This document shows, one piece after another, positions 34,681 to 43,404 of a stretch of DNA of 64,000 bases. Both the position numbers and the translations under genes were made by a program. The stretch lies in assembly GCF_031458255.1 (NCBI RefSeq), contig NZ_JAVDYC010000001.1, forward strand, positions 3,915,001-3,979,000. Reading direction: 5' to 3'. The DNA comes from Catenuloplanes niger (GTDB lineage Bacteria; Actinomycetota; Actinomycetes; Mycobacteriales; Micromonosporaceae). The notes under the pieces are model-generated. The model was not told the DNA's origin. It ran no database searches and saw only the letters and a program-made list of their open reading frames with translations. Each line of letters opens with the position of its first letter. Positions within the stretch are counted from its first letter, which is position 1.

Positions 34681-36234
34681 TCAGCGACGGCGCAGCGCGA
34701 CGACCGCGATGTCGTCGCTCATCTCCGGGCCGGTGAGCTCGGAGAGCAGCCGGTCGCAGAAGTCGTCGAGGTGGTCGTCGACGCCGGAGGACGCGACCGC
34801 GGCGAGCGCGCGGAGCCCGTCGTCGATGGTGGCGTCGCGGCGTTCGATCAGGCCGTCGGTGTAGAGCACGAGCGTGGCACCGGGCGGTACGACGAACTCG
34901 GTGTCCTCCGGACGGTGGGCGCGCAGGCCGAGCAGCGGACCGCGGTCCTCGATGAACTCCACGCGGCCGTCCGTGATCAGCATCGGCGGCAGGTGGCCCG
35001 CGTTGGCCATCCGCACGTGGCCGCTGGCCGGGTCGATCAGCATCACGCAGACCGTGGCGACCTCGCCGGCCAGCAACGTCAGCATCAGGTCGTTGATGCG
35101 GACCAACAACGTGCCGGGCGGATGGCCCTCGACCGCGTAGGCGCGCAGCGCGTGCCGCAGCTCCGCCATCACCGTGGCGGCGTGCAGCGAGTGACCGGCC
35201 ACGTCACCGATCGCGACCAGCAGCCGGCCGTCGATCATCGTCAGCTCGTAGAAGTCGCCGCCGATCTCGGTGTGCGCACTGGCCGGCTCGTAGCGGCGGG
35301 CGAGATCCAGCCCGGTCACGTCGGGCAGGCGCCGGGGCAGCAGACTGCGCTGGAGCGTGACCGCGATGCGGTGCTCCTCGTCGTAGGACCGCTGTGCCTC
35401 GACCGCGGCCGCGATCGCCTGCGCGAGCTGGCGCAACACGGGCGCGCCGGGGATGTTGGCGGAGGCGGGCACCGCGACCTGGACCGCGGGACGGTCGGGG
35501 CGGATGCGGGTGGTGGCGATGCCGACCGGTTCGTCGTCCGGCCAGGCCAGCAGCGACCAGTCGGCGGCCTGGTCGATCCGGAACGAGGTGCCGACCGCGA
35601 TGTCCTCGCGCGGCTGCCACGGCCGCAGAACCGGTTCCTGCTCCGGGTCCTCGCAGGTGGCGGCCCAGAAGTCGCCGTCGCCGGTCGCGGTGACCACGGC
35701 CGCGGGCCCCTGAAAGATCTGGGCGGCGCCCTGGGCCGCGGCCGCGAGCAGACGCGGGAAGTCGGCCGCCGAGTTGATCGCCAGCGTGGTCTCCGCCAGC
35801 AGCGCCATCCGCTGCGCGAGCAACTCCGCCTGCTTGCGCGCCCGGTAGTAGCGCAGCACCGCCTGCGTGGTGGCGACCAGCTCCTCCGGCTCGATCGGCT
35901 CCACCAGGTACGCGTCCGCGCCCCGGTTCAGCCCGTGCGCGCGATCCTGCACGTCGACCGCGTGCGCGGAGACGTGCACGACCGGCAGCGCGGCGTGCTT
36001 CGGGTTGCCCTTGATCTTTTCGCAGACATCGAAGCCGGACATGTCAGGCAGGCGCACGTCCAGCACGACCAGGTCGACCGGCTTGACCTCGACCAGCTCC
36101 AGCGCCTCCCGGCCGGTCTCCGCCTCCACGACGGCGTAACCCGCCCGGCTGAGCCAGCTGACCAGCAGGTAGCGCTTGGTCGGATTGTCATCGACGACCA
36201 GCACGGTCGCCGGGTCGACGTGCACCCGTCTCAC
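34681..36234 (-). CDS. Response regulator with SpoIIE-type phosphatase output
   Basis: This 517-residue protein starts with a receiver domain (residues 10-125; LVVDD, phospho-acceptor in VVLDVRLPDMSGF). A helical linker and GAF-like region follow (about 130-285), and it ends with a PP2C/SpoIIE phosphatase (about 300-517; IGGDFYELTMIDG, AIGDVAGHSLHAA, LYTDGLIERR, SDDIAVVAL). Phosphorylation of the receiver should switch the phosphatase, which would act on STAS antagonists. It resembles RssB/RsbU-like outputs. Its start overlaps the stop of the histidine kinase gene (GTGA), so the kinase is its likely partner. It is the last gene of the stressosome operon. Confidence 0.92.
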   Translation of the reverse strand: MRRVHVDPATVLVVDDNPTKRYLLVSWLSRAGYAVVEAETGREALELVEVKPVDLVVLDVRLPDMSGFDVCEKIKGNPKHAALPVVHVSAHAVDVQDRAHGLNRGADAYLVEPIEPEELVATTQAVLRYYRARKQAELLAQRMALLAETTLAINSAADFPRLLAAAAQGAAQIFQGPAAVVTATGDGDFWAATCEDPEQEPVLRPWQPREDIAVGTSFRIDQAADWSLLAWPDDEPVGIATTRIRPDRPAVQVAVPASANIPGAPVLRQLAQAIAAAVEAQRSYDEEHRIAVTLQRSLLPRRLPDVTGLDLARRYEPASAHTEIGGDFYELTMIDGRLLVAIGDVAGHSLHAATVMAELRHALRAYAVEGHPPGTLLVRINDLMLTLLAGEVATVCVMLIDPASGHVRMANAGHLPPMLITDGRVEFIEDRGPLLGLRAHRPEDTEFVVPPGATLVLYTDGLIERRDATIDDGLRALAAVASSGVDDHLDDFCDRLLSELTGPEMSDDIAVVALRRR

Positions 36235-37583
36235 CCCTCGTCACGCTGGGCCGGTGCCGGGGGCATCGGCCGGCGCGGCAGCACGACGGTGAACACGCTG
36301 CCCTTCCCGGGCTCGCTGGACAGGCGCAACGAGCCACCGAGCAGCGTGACCAACCGCTGCGCGTAGGGCAGGCCGAGACCGGTCCCGGTGCGGCCGACGG
36401 AGCTGCCGGGCACCTGGTAGAACTCCTCGAAGATGCGCTCGTGCAGCTCCGGCGGGATGCCGATGCCGGTGTCGGCGACCTCGATCTCCCAGCCGTCCTG
36501 CCCGGTCGCGGCGCGCAGCGACATCGACACCGTGCCCCGCTCGGTGAACTTGATCGCGTTGGTCAGCAGATTGCGCAGCACCTGGGCGAGCAGCGCCTCG
36601 TCCGTGGTCAGGGTGGACCCGGTCGGCGGGTCCTCCACCACCAGCCCCACGCCGGGCCGGGTGATGATGGCGCGGGCGGTGCCGCGCAGCTGGCCGAACA
36701 GCGCGCGCAGGTCCACGTCGGTCCAGACCGGCTCCAGCCGGCCGGCCTCCGCCTTGGCCAGGTCGAGCAGGTCGTTGACCAGCGTGAGCAGGTCGGTCGC
36801 GGAACCGCGGATCAGGTCGACGTGCCGGGTCTGCTCGTCGGTGAGCGGGTCGGAGCCGGAGTCGGCGAGCAGCCGGGTCAGGCCGATGACCGCGGTGACC
36901 GGCGCGCGCAGCTCGTGGCTGACGTTCGCCAGGAACCGGCTCTTCGCCTCGCTGGCCGCCTTGAGCTGAGCGGACTTCTCGTCCAGCTCGTTGTAGAGCG
37001 CGACCACGCCGCGGTTGGTCTCCTCAAGCTCCTGGGACAGCTCGTTGTAGAGCGCCATCACGCCCTGGTTCGTCTCGGCCAGCTCGTCGCGCTGGGCCCG
37101 GACCTCCTCCAGCGCGGACATCAGCTCGCGGTTCTGCACGGCGAGCTCGTCCAGTGGCGTACCCGGCTCGTTGGCGGCCACCTCCCGGCGCAGGTTCGCG
37201 ATGTGTTCCTCGGTCAACGGCACGGCACCGATCGGAAGCCGGCTGACCAGCCGTACGCGCGTGGCGTGCTCGTCACCGTCGACCTCCAAACTGTGGACCA
37301 GCCGGCCCGCGGGCCCGCCCTTCAACATCGCAGCCGCCCCCGGACCGGCGACAATCTCTACCACCAGCCTAGGAGGTGTGGCCGTCAGCGCAACAAATGC
37401 CACGTCGGCGTCGCCGGGAACCGGCAGCAGCAGGCGGGCGACGTCGCTGAGCGCGGTCGCGAGCCGGATCTGATCCTGGTGCTCGAGCCCGACCGCGGCT
37501 GCCACCTCGCGACCGCGCTGCCGGATCACGAAGATGTCGTGCTCACGACGCAGCGCCATCCTCAGCAGCACGAATTCGCTCAT
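36231..37583 (-). CDS. Soluble histidine kinase with RsbT-like N-terminus
   Basis: This 450-residue cytoplasmic kinase has an N-terminal part (about residues 1-125) that resembles the start of RsbT/RsbW-type ATPases (FVIRQRGREVAAAVGL, DQIRLATALSDVARLLL) but lacks clear N and G boxes, so it is probably a degenerate binding module. A coiled coil (about 140-215) contains a duplicated ETNxGVxALYNEL unit. HisKA follows (FLANVSHELRAPVT, His223), then a complete HATPase domain (NLLTNAIKFTE, DTGIGIP, GTGLGLPYAQR). There is no receiver domain; the next gene supplies it. The ATG overlaps the upstream stop (ATGA). Confidence 0.92.
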   Translation of the reverse strand: MSEFVLLRMALRREHDIFVIRQRGREVAAAVGLEHQDQIRLATALSDVARLLLPVPGDADVAFVALTATPPRLVVEIVAGPGAAAMLKGGPAGRLVHSLEVDGDEHATRVRLVSRLPIGAVPLTEEHIANLRREVAANEPGTPLDELAVQNRELMSALEEVRAQRDELAETNQGVMALYNELSQELEETNRGVVALYNELDEKSAQLKAASEAKSRFLANVSHELRAPVTAVIGLTRLLADSGSDPLTDEQTRHVDLIRGSATDLLTLVNDLLDLAKAEAGRLEPVWTDVDLRALFGQLRGTARAIITRPGVGLVVEDPPTGSTLTTDEALLAQVLRNLLTNAIKFTERGTVSMSLRAATGQDGWEIEVADTGIGIPPELHERIFEEFYQVPGSSVGRTGTGLGLPYAQRLVTLLGGSLRLSSEPGKGSVFTVVLPRRPMPPAPAQRDEG

Positions 37584-38575
37584 GACGGCAGTCTCGCAGC
37601 CAGCACGCACGCGTCGTCACGCCGCACGCCGGCGTCGCGCAGCACGGTGGCCGCTATCAGCACCGGCGCGGCCGTGTTCAGCCCCGGATAGTCGGCGGGC
37701 TGCCAGCGGTCCACCACGCCGTCCGAGTGCATCACCACGGCGGCGGACGGGCCGATCGGGTACTCGTACTCCCGGACCTGGCGGCGCTGGTGACCGGCGA
37801 TGCCGGGCAACGAGATCATGCCGCGGCGGCTGATCCCGTCCACGATCGTGCCCGCGATGTTCCCCAGCCCGGCGTAGCGCACCAGGCCGGCGGCCGCGTC
37901 CAGCTCCGCGACCGCGACCGCCGCACCGCGGGTGTGCGCGATCGCGCGGTGCACGGTCTCGACCAGCGCCGCCGGCGGTACGGCCGGCGCGGCCCGGAAC
38001 GCGTTGACCGCGGCCTGACTGGCGGTGGCGGCCAGCGGGCCGTGCCCGAGACCGTCGCTGACCAGCACCTGGTGCCGGCCGTCGGCGACCCGGATGGCGT
38101 AGCCGTCGCCACTGACCGCCTCGCCGGTGATCGGGCGGCTGGCCCCGGCCGCCCAGGCCGGCTCCGGCACGTCACCCGGCCACACCTGCACGGCCACCGT
38201 CGTGCCGCGGCCCGGCACCGAGTGCATGTCGTACCAGCCGGCCTGCCGGACGATGGCGCCGAGCCCGATGCCGAGCGTGCCGGCGGTGGAGTGCCCGTCC
38301 CGGATGAAGCGGGACAGGTCCGCCATGCCGGGGCCGGAGTCGACGGCGACCAGCTCGACGCCGGCCGTGTCCGCGTTGCGCACCGGACGCAGCAGCAGCG
38401 TGCCGTCGACCGCATGCTTGAGCAGGTTGCTGGTCAGCTCCGCGGTCACGATCGACAGGTCGGAGGCGGCCCTCTCGGGCAGTGCGAGCATCTCGGCCAG
38501 CCGGTCGGCGGCACGGCGCACCGTCGACGCCACGCTGGAGTTGTCGATGCGGAACCAGGTGCCCTCGTCGGACAT
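37580..38575 (-). CDS. Fused anti-sigma ATPase and RsbX-like phosphatase
   Basis: This 331-residue protein joins an RsbT/RsbW-type ATPase (about residues 10-130; ELTSNLLKHA N-box, DSGPGMADL, TLGIGLGAIVRQA) to a PP2C-like phosphatase (about 145-331; VLVSDGLGHGPLAA, HSDGVVDRW, DDACVLAARL). This RsbTX-type architecture is known in actinobacteria. In Bacillus, RsbX resets the stressosome by removing phosphate from RsbS and RsbR, and this gene sits directly after rsbR-rsbS-rsbT, so the same role is likely. The ATG follows AGAGGGG by five bases after a 37-bp gap. Confidence 0.9.
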   Translation of the reverse strand: MSDEGTWFRIDNSSVASTVRRAADRLAEMLALPERAASDLSIVTAELTSNLLKHAVDGTLLLRPVRNADTAGVELVAVDSGPGMADLSRFIRDGHSTAGTLGIGLGAIVRQAGWYDMHSVPGRGTTVAVQVWPGDVPEPAWAAGASRPITGEAVSGDGYAIRVADGRHQVLVSDGLGHGPLAATASQAAVNAFRAAPAVPPAALVETVHRAIAHTRGAAVAVAELDAAAGLVRYAGLGNIAGTIVDGISRRGMISLPGIAGHQRRQVREYEYPIGPSAAVVMHSDGVVDRWQPADYPGLNTAAPVLIAATVLRDAGVRRDDACVLAARLPS

Positions 38576-38612
38576 GTGCGCCCCTCTAACGTTCAGTGCC
38601 CGAGGGGTCGCC

Positions 38613-39038
38613 TCAGCGCGCCCACTTGGTCACCGTGATGCGGGTGCCTTCGCCGACCGCTGTCTCGATGTCGAACTCGTCCACCAGCCGCCGCGACCCG
38701 CTCAGCCCGAGCCCCAGGCCGCCGCCGGTGGTGTAGCCGTCGGTGAGCGCGAGGTCGAGGTCGGCGATGCCGGGACCCTGGTCACTGAAGACTATTCGTA
38801 CACCGCGCCGTCGCCCGTTGTCGACGACGGTCACCTCGACCGTGCCGCCACCGCCGTAGACGAGCGTGTTGCGGGCCAGCTCGCTGGCGGCCGTGACCAG
38901 CTTGGTCTGGTCCACCAGGGAGAGCTTGACCTTGACCGCCACGGTACGGGTGAGCTGCCGGACGCGGACCACGTCCTCGTCGCTGGAGATCACGAGCGTG
39001 CCGCCGGCATCCGCGGCGCCGGCGAAGCCCATGGTCAC
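38613..39038 (-). CDS. rsbT: RsbT-type serine/threonine switch kinase
   Basis: This 141-residue GHKL ATPase matches RsbT, the kinase that is held by the stressosome, phosphorylates RsbR and RsbS under stress and is then released to activate its target. The N-box (AASELARNTLVYG), G1 (FSDQGPGIADL) and G2 (GGGLGLGLSGSRRLVDEF) are all present. The GTG start overlaps the rsbS stop by four bases; an ATG two codons later is possible. Bacillus RsbT activates RsbU, but no RsbU-type N-terminal domain is seen here, so its target may be another product of this operon. Confidence 0.93.
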   Translation of the reverse strand: MTMGFAGAADAGGTLVISSDEDVVRVRQLTRTVAVKVKLSLVDQTKLVTAASELARNTLVYGGGGTVEVTVVDNGRRRGVRIVFSDQGPGIADLDLALTDGYTTGGGLGLGLSGSRRLVDEFDIETAVGEGTRITVTKWAR

Positions 39039-39460
39039 GACGTCACCGCCGTCCCATCCTCCGCGGGCTGCTCGTCGTCGTCCTCGCCGTCGAGAAGGTC
39101 CTCTTCCTCGCGCGCCCGGGCGAGCAGCTCCATGCCGCGCTCCACGTTCAGAGCGGTGCGGATGCCGTTCAGCGACAGGCCCAGCTCGACCAGCGTGATC
39201 GCCACGGCCGGGCGCATGCCGACCACCACGGTCTCGGCGTCCAGCACCTTCGAGATCGCGGCGATCGTGGAGAGCATCCGGCCGACGAACGAATCGACGA
39301 TGTCCAGCGCGGTGATGTCGATGATCACGCCGTGCACGCCGGTCTGAACGATCCGCTCGGAGAGGTCCTCCTGCAGCTGCAGCGCGATCTGGTCCTCCAT
39401 GTCGACCTGGATCGACACCAGGAGGAAGTCCCCGATCTTGAGGACCGGTACGCGCTCCAT
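39035..39460 (-). CDS. rsbS: Stressosome scaffold protein RsbS (STAS)
   Basis: This 141-residue STAS protein matches RsbS, which forms the stressosome core with RsbR and binds RsbT. The conserved phospho-acceptor serine is in DIVDSFVGRML (about Ser57). The STAS fold ends near residue 115 and is followed by an acidic tail (EEEDLLDGEDDDEQPAED) longer than usual for RsbS. Its start overlaps the rsbR stop (TGATG) and its stop overlaps rsbT. Confidence 0.94.
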   Translation of the reverse strand: MERVPVLKIGDFLLVSIQVDMEDQIALQLQEDLSERIVQTGVHGVIIDITALDIVDSFVGRMLSTIAAISKVLDAETVVVGMRPAVAITLVELGLSLNGIRTALNVERGMELLARAREEEDLLDGEDDDEQPAEDGTAVTS

Positions 39461-40323
39461 CAGTGCTCCCGCCGGGCCGAGCCGCGGCGGGTCACGTCGG
39501 CGCCGGTGCGGCGCAGCGCGTGCCGGAGCGCGTCGGCCAGCGTGGCCTTCGTCGCGATGTCACCGAACTCGATGCCGAGCGCCACGATCGTCTGCGCGAT
39601 CTGCGGCCGGATGCCGGAGATGATGCACTCCGCACCCATCAGCCGCGCCGCGACCACGGTCTTCAGCACGTGCTGGGCGACCTGGGTGTCGACCGCCGGG
39701 ACGCCGGTGATGTCGATGATCGCGTACGGCGAGCCGGTGTCGACCAGCGTCTGCAGCAGGCGCTCCATCACCACCTGGGCGCGGGCCGAGTCGAGCGTGC
39801 CGACCAGCGGGACCGCGACCACGCCGTCCCACAGCTTGACCACCGGCGTGGCCAGCTCCAGCAGCTGCTCCGCCTGGTCCGCGATGACCTCCTCGCGGGC
39901 CTGCGCGTACGTCGCGAACGTGAACAGGCCCAGCTCGTCGACGAGCCCGGAGAACGCAATGAAGTCGCTCATCGACTCCGCGGTGTCGTACGCGTTCGTG
40001 GCGACCGAGAACGCCTCCTTGACCGCGAAGATGCTGACCGCGGTCTCGGTGGAGGTGAAGCCCTGCAACGCCCGGGAACGGGACATCTCCGCCAGCAGCG
40101 CGCGCACCTCGGCGCCGTCGTTGCCCTCCAGCCGCGTGCCACCGCCGGCCAGCAGGTCGCGCAGTGATCTGAACAACTCACGGATCTGCCGGTCGAGCTC
40201 GCCCTGGCTGAGGCGCCCGCGCAGGGTGACCCCGACCTCACGGACCCACAACTGGGAGATCTGGTCCTCGTGCTCGTCGAGCCGGGCGGTGAGCCGGCTC
40301 GCCGCCTCCGCGCTGAGCGCCAC
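39460..40323 (-). CDS. rsbR: Stressosome sensor-scaffold RsbR
   Basis: This 287-residue protein has a helical, non-heme-globin-like N-terminal domain (about residues 1-140) that would project as the sensory turret of the stressosome, and a C-terminal STAS domain (about 160-275). The conserved phospho-threonine lies in VPAVDTQVAQH; the second one of Bacillus RsbR is less clear. It is the first gene of the rsbR-rsbS-rsbT operon. I chose the GTG (VALSAEAASRL) because AGGAGG stands about seven bases upstream; a longer in-frame start exists but has no such site. Confidence 0.92.
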   Translation of the reverse strand: MALSAEAASRLTARLDEHEDQISQLWVREVGVTLRGRLSQGELDRQIRELFRSLRDLLAGGGTRLEGNDGAEVRALLAEMSRSRALQGFTSTETAVSIFAVKEAFSVATNAYDTAESMSDFIAFSGLVDELGLFTFATYAQAREEVIADQAEQLLELATPVVKLWDGVVAVPLVGTLDSARAQVVMERLLQTLVDTGSPYAIIDITGVPAVDTQVAQHVLKTVVAARLMGAECIISGIRPQIAQTIVALGIEFGDIATKATLADALRHALRRTGADVTRRGSARREH

Positions 40324-40521
40324 GTTCGCCTCCTGATCAGCTCCGTGGGCATGCCGTCCGGAGACTCGGTACCTGGGGATCACTCAGTTGACCGACCGGT
40401 GGGACACTATCACCGGAGCGAAGACGGTTAGTTGCTCGACGCCAAGTATCTGGCATCCGCCTCACACTGCAAGCATGCCGCCGGTGGAGTAGCGTTTCGT
40501 CCATAACAGGAGGTCGGCTAA

Positions 40522-40872
40522 ATGTCCTTGACGGTCAAGACCGAACAGCGCGATGACGTCGTCGTCGTGTCGGTCGCAGGTGAGCTCGACATGGCCACCG
40601 CCCCGCAGCTGCAGGATCAGATCACCGACCTGTTGGAGAAGGGCCGCACCCGGCTCGTCTTCGACCTGGCGGAGGTGTCGTTCTGCGACTCGACCGGCCT
40701 GTCCGTCTTCGTCCGCGCCAAGAACAGCACGGATGACAGCGGCGGCCTGGTCCGGCTCGCGGCGCCGCAGCGTGGCGTCCTGCGCATCCTCGAGGTGAGC
40801 GGCCTGGTCGAGGTGCTCCAGACGTACCCGACCGTGGACGAGGCCGTGGACGGCGCGCCGGCCTCGGCCTGA
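40522..40872 (+). CDS. STAS-domain anti-sigma factor antagonist (RsbV-like)
   Basis: This 116-residue single STAS domain has the phosphorylatable serine in FCDSTGLSVFVRA (about Ser56) and the typical GELDMATAPQLQ start. The ATG has a strong AGGAGG site. It diverges from the stressosome operon and is the natural substrate candidate for the SpoIIE-type phosphatase encoded at its far end. No anti-sigma kinase or sigma factor gene is adjacent, so the final output of the pathway lies outside this window or at other loci. Confidence 0.94.
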   Translation: MSLTVKTEQRDDVVVVSVAGELDMATAPQLQDQITDLLEKGRTRLVFDLAEVSFCDSTGLSVFVRAKNSTDDSGGLVRLAAPQRGVLRILEVSGLVEVLQTYPTVDEAVDGAPASA

Positions 40873-40892
40873 CGCGCCGCCGGGACGTTCCG

Positions 40893-41459
40893 CTACCGCT
40901 CGGTGATCGTGGCGGCGGTCACCGAGTTGTCGTCGCCCGCGGTCCCCTCGACGGTGACGGTGTCACCCTCGGCCAGGTCGCTGAGGGTGCCGTCGGCCGA
41001 CGTGCGCACCGCGGTGCCGTCCGAGGTCCGCACCGTGACGGTCCGGCCGTCGGCTGTGACGATGTACACGGTGGTGCCGTTCACCAGCTTCACGGTGCCC
41101 TCCGTGGTATCGCCGCCGCTCTCGGCCGCCGGATCCGAGCCCTGCTCGGCTGCTTGATCCGAGCCCTGCTCGGTCTCCTGCGCACCGCCGCCCGAGCGCC
41201 CCTGGAAACCGGCCGCGCCACCGGGGAACGTCGCCCCGCCGCCCGGCACCGTGGCCGGGCCCCAGCGCTGCTGGATCTCGACGCCCGCCATGACGCCGCC
41301 GCCCAGCAGCAGCACGGCCGTCAGGACCGGCGTCCACCGGTTCCACCACTGTCTCGGCGCGACCGCGGCCAGCTCCGCCGCCAGCCCGGCGTCGGCCGGC
41401 TCCGGGCTCGCCGGCACGGCCGTGTCCGTACCCCGGTGCTTCGATCGTCTGAAAGCCAT
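40893..41459 (-). CDS. Membrane-anchored protein with DUF5666-like beta domain
   Basis: This 188-residue protein has a cytoplasmic N-terminus, one membrane helix (about 45-62, VLTAVLLLGGGVMAG), a Gly/Gln/Ser-rich linker with repeated QGSD units (about 90-118) and a C-terminal beta domain (about 120-188; GTVKLVNGTTVYIV, TVTVRTSDGT, GDTVTVEG). The beta domain resembles small OB-like DUF5666 modules. It follows the MacAB-like permease gene on the same strand after 14 bases, so it is probably part of that exporter. Its function is unknown. Confidence 0.8.
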   Translation of the reverse strand: MAFRRSKHRGTDTAVPASPEPADAGLAAELAAVAPRQWWNRWTPVLTAVLLLGGGVMAGVEIQQRWGPATVPGGGATFPGGAAGFQGRSGGGAQETEQGSDQAAEQGSDPAAESGGDTTEGTVKLVNGTTVYIVTADGRTVTVRTSDGTAVRTSADGTLSDLAEGDTVTVEGTAGDDNSVTAATITER

Positions 41460-41473
41460 CGTGACCTGCGTTC

Positions 41474-42670
41474 CTATTCGTAGCGGAGTGCGTCGATCGG
41501 GCGGAGGCGCGCGGCCCGGCTCGCCGGGTAGCCGCCGAAGAACAGGCCGATCGCCACGGAGACGCCGAGCGCGAGGAAGACCGAGCTCGGCACGATGACC
41601 GGCTGGACACCGGCGATCTCGAACCGGCTGCCGAGCACCGCGATCAGCACGCCCAGGCCGCCGCCGGTCAGGCTCAGGATCGTGGCCTCGGCGAGGAACT
41701 GGGTCAGGATCACCCGGCGGGGCGCGCCGAGCGCCTTGCGGATGCCGATCTCCCGGGTCCGTTCGGTGACCGTGACCAGCATGATGTTCGTGATGCCGAT
41801 GCCGCCGACCAGCAGCGAGATGCCGGCCACCGCGCCGAGCAGCACGGTGAACGTGTCCGCGGTCTCGGTCTGCGTCTCCAGCAGCTGCGACGCGTTCTGG
41901 ATCCGGTACGGCGCGGTGTCCCCGTCCGCGACCTTCAGCCGCTGGTCGAGGATCGTGGCGATCTCGTTCTGCGCCGCGGTGACCCGGTCGGCGGAGACCG
42001 CCTCCACCACGATCGAGCTGAGCGAGCCGTACCCGGCGAGCGTCTGCTGCACCGCGGTGAGCGGCGCGATCGCGAGATCGTTCGCGTCCTGCACGCCGGA
42101 CGAGGGCTTCTCGGCCAGCACGCCGACCACGGTGAACAGCGCGCCGCCGACCGTGACCTGCTCGCCCACCGGGTCGACGCCCGCGAACAGCTCCTCCGCC
42201 ACGGTCTGCCCGATCACGGTCACCCGCCGGCCCTGCGACACGTCCGCGTCGGTGAACGCGGCACCCCGGTCGATCTCGTAGGACTGCGCGGCCAGGTAAC
42301 CGCTGCCGGTGCCGATGAACTGACTGATCTCGTGGTCGGTGCCGTCGTAGGTGAGCGTGCCGGACGCGCTGACCACCGGCGAGACCGACCGTACGTCCGG
42401 CGCCAGCGTCCCGTCCCGCAACGCCTCCGCGATCTCTGGGGTCAGCGCCGTGTTCGTGGCGCCGCCGCGGTTCGTGCTCAGCACCGTGATCGTGTTCGTG
42501 CCCAGCGCGGAGATCTGGCTGGTGATCGCGGCCGCGGAGCCGTTGCCGACCGCGACCAGCAGGATGACGGCCGCGACGCCGATCAGGATGCCGAGCGTGG
42601 TGAGCGCGGAACGCAGCTTGTTCGCGGTCACGCCCCGGACGGCGAACGTCAGGATCTCCCAGGTGCTCAC
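41474..42670 (-). CDS. MacB-like ABC transporter permease
   Basis: This 398-residue protein has the canonical MacB permease layout: one N-terminal helix (about 20-42), a large extracytoplasmic domain (about 45-270) and three C-terminal helices (about 280-390) around [15 protein letters not shown]. It uses ATP-driven conformational change to push substrates or to drive an adaptor, without transporting through itself in the classic sense. The GTG start overlaps the ATPase stop by four bases. It forms one operon with the adaptor and ATPase genes upstream and the DUF5666-like gene downstream. Confidence 0.94.
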   Translation of the reverse strand: MSTWEILTFAVRGVTANKLRSALTTLGILIGVAAVILLVAVGNGSAAAITSQISALGTNTITVLSTNRGGATNTALTPEIAEALRDGTLAPDVRSVSPVVSASGTLTYDGTDHEISQFIGTGSGYLAAQSYEIDRGAAFTDADVSQGRRVTVIGQTVAEELFAGVDPVGEQVTVGGALFTVVGVLAEKPSSGVQDANDLAIAPLTAVQQTLAGYGSLSSIVVEAVSADRVTAAQNEIATILDQRLKVADGDTAPYRIQNASQLLETQTETADTFTVLLGAVAGISLLVGGIGITNIMLVTVTERTREIGIRKALGAPRRVILTQFLAEATILSLTGGGLGVLIAVLGSRFEIAGVQPVIVPSSVFLALGVSVAIGLFFGGYPASRAARLRPIDALRYE

Positions 42671-43404
42671 CGGCGGTTCCTCTCGTCGGACCGGACCTGG
42701 CCGTCGAGGAGCCGGATCAGCCGCCCGGCCCGCGCGCCCACCTCGGCCTCGTGCGTGATCAGCACGATCGTCCGGCCCCGCGCGTGCAGGTCGTCGAAGA
42801 TGCTCAGCACGTCCGCGGTGGAACGGCTGTCCAGGTTTCCGGTGGGCTCGTCCGCCAGCAGCAGCGCCGGCTCGGTGACCAGCGCGCGGGCCACCGCCAC
42901 GCGCTGCTGCTGGCCGCCGGAGAGCTGGTTCGGCTCGTGACCGGCCCGGGCGGCGAGGCCGACCAGGTCCAGCGCGGCCAGGGCACGCCGGCGGCGCACG
43001 GCCGGCCGCACACCCGCGTAGGCGAGCGGCAGCTCCACGTTCGCCAGCGCGGTGGTGCGCGGGATCAGGTTGAACGACTGGAAGACGAAGCCGATCAGCC
43101 GGTTCCGGACCACCGCGAGCTGCCGGTCGGAGAGCCCGCTGACGTCCACGCCGTCCAGCAGGTAGCGGCCGGTGGACGGGACGTCGAGACAGCCGAGGAT
43201 GTTCATCAGCGTGGACTTGCCGGACCCGGACGAGCCCATGATCGCCACGTAGTCGCCGCGCTCCACGGTGAGGCTCACGCCGGCGAGCGCGTGCACGGTG
43301 GCCTCGCCCGTGCCGTACACCTTGCGCAGCTGCCGCACGTCGAGGACCGGTGTCGGGGGCTTCTCCGGTGCGCCGGCCCGGCGGTGGGTCGCCGCGGTCG
43401 TCAC
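42667..43404 (-). CDS. MacB-like ABC transporter ATPase
   Basis: This 245-residue ATPase carries Walker A (GSSGSGKST), Q-loop ([10 protein letters not shown]), signature ([15 protein letters not shown]), Walker B ([12 protein letters not shown]) and the switch His (LITHE). In proteobacterial MacB the ATPase and permease are fused; here they are separate, the Gram-positive arrangement. It overlaps both neighbours by four bases. Confidence 0.95.
   Translation of the reverse strand: MTTAATHRRAGAPEKPPTPVLDVRQLRKVYGTGEATVHALAGVSLTVERGDYVAIMGSSGSGKSTLMNILGCLDVPSTGRYLLDGVDVSGLSDRQLAVVRNRLIGFVFQSFNLIPRTTALANVELPLAYAGVRPAVRRRRALAALDLVGLAARAGHEPNQLSGGQQQRVAVARALVTEPALLLADEPTGNLDSRSTADVLSIFDDLHARGRTIVLITHEAEVGARAGRLIRLLDGQVRSDERNRR

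Noticed and set aside
40873-40892. Terminator between the STAS gene and the DUF5666-like gene
   Set aside because: Only 20 bases separate the convergent stops and no convincing hairpin is present.
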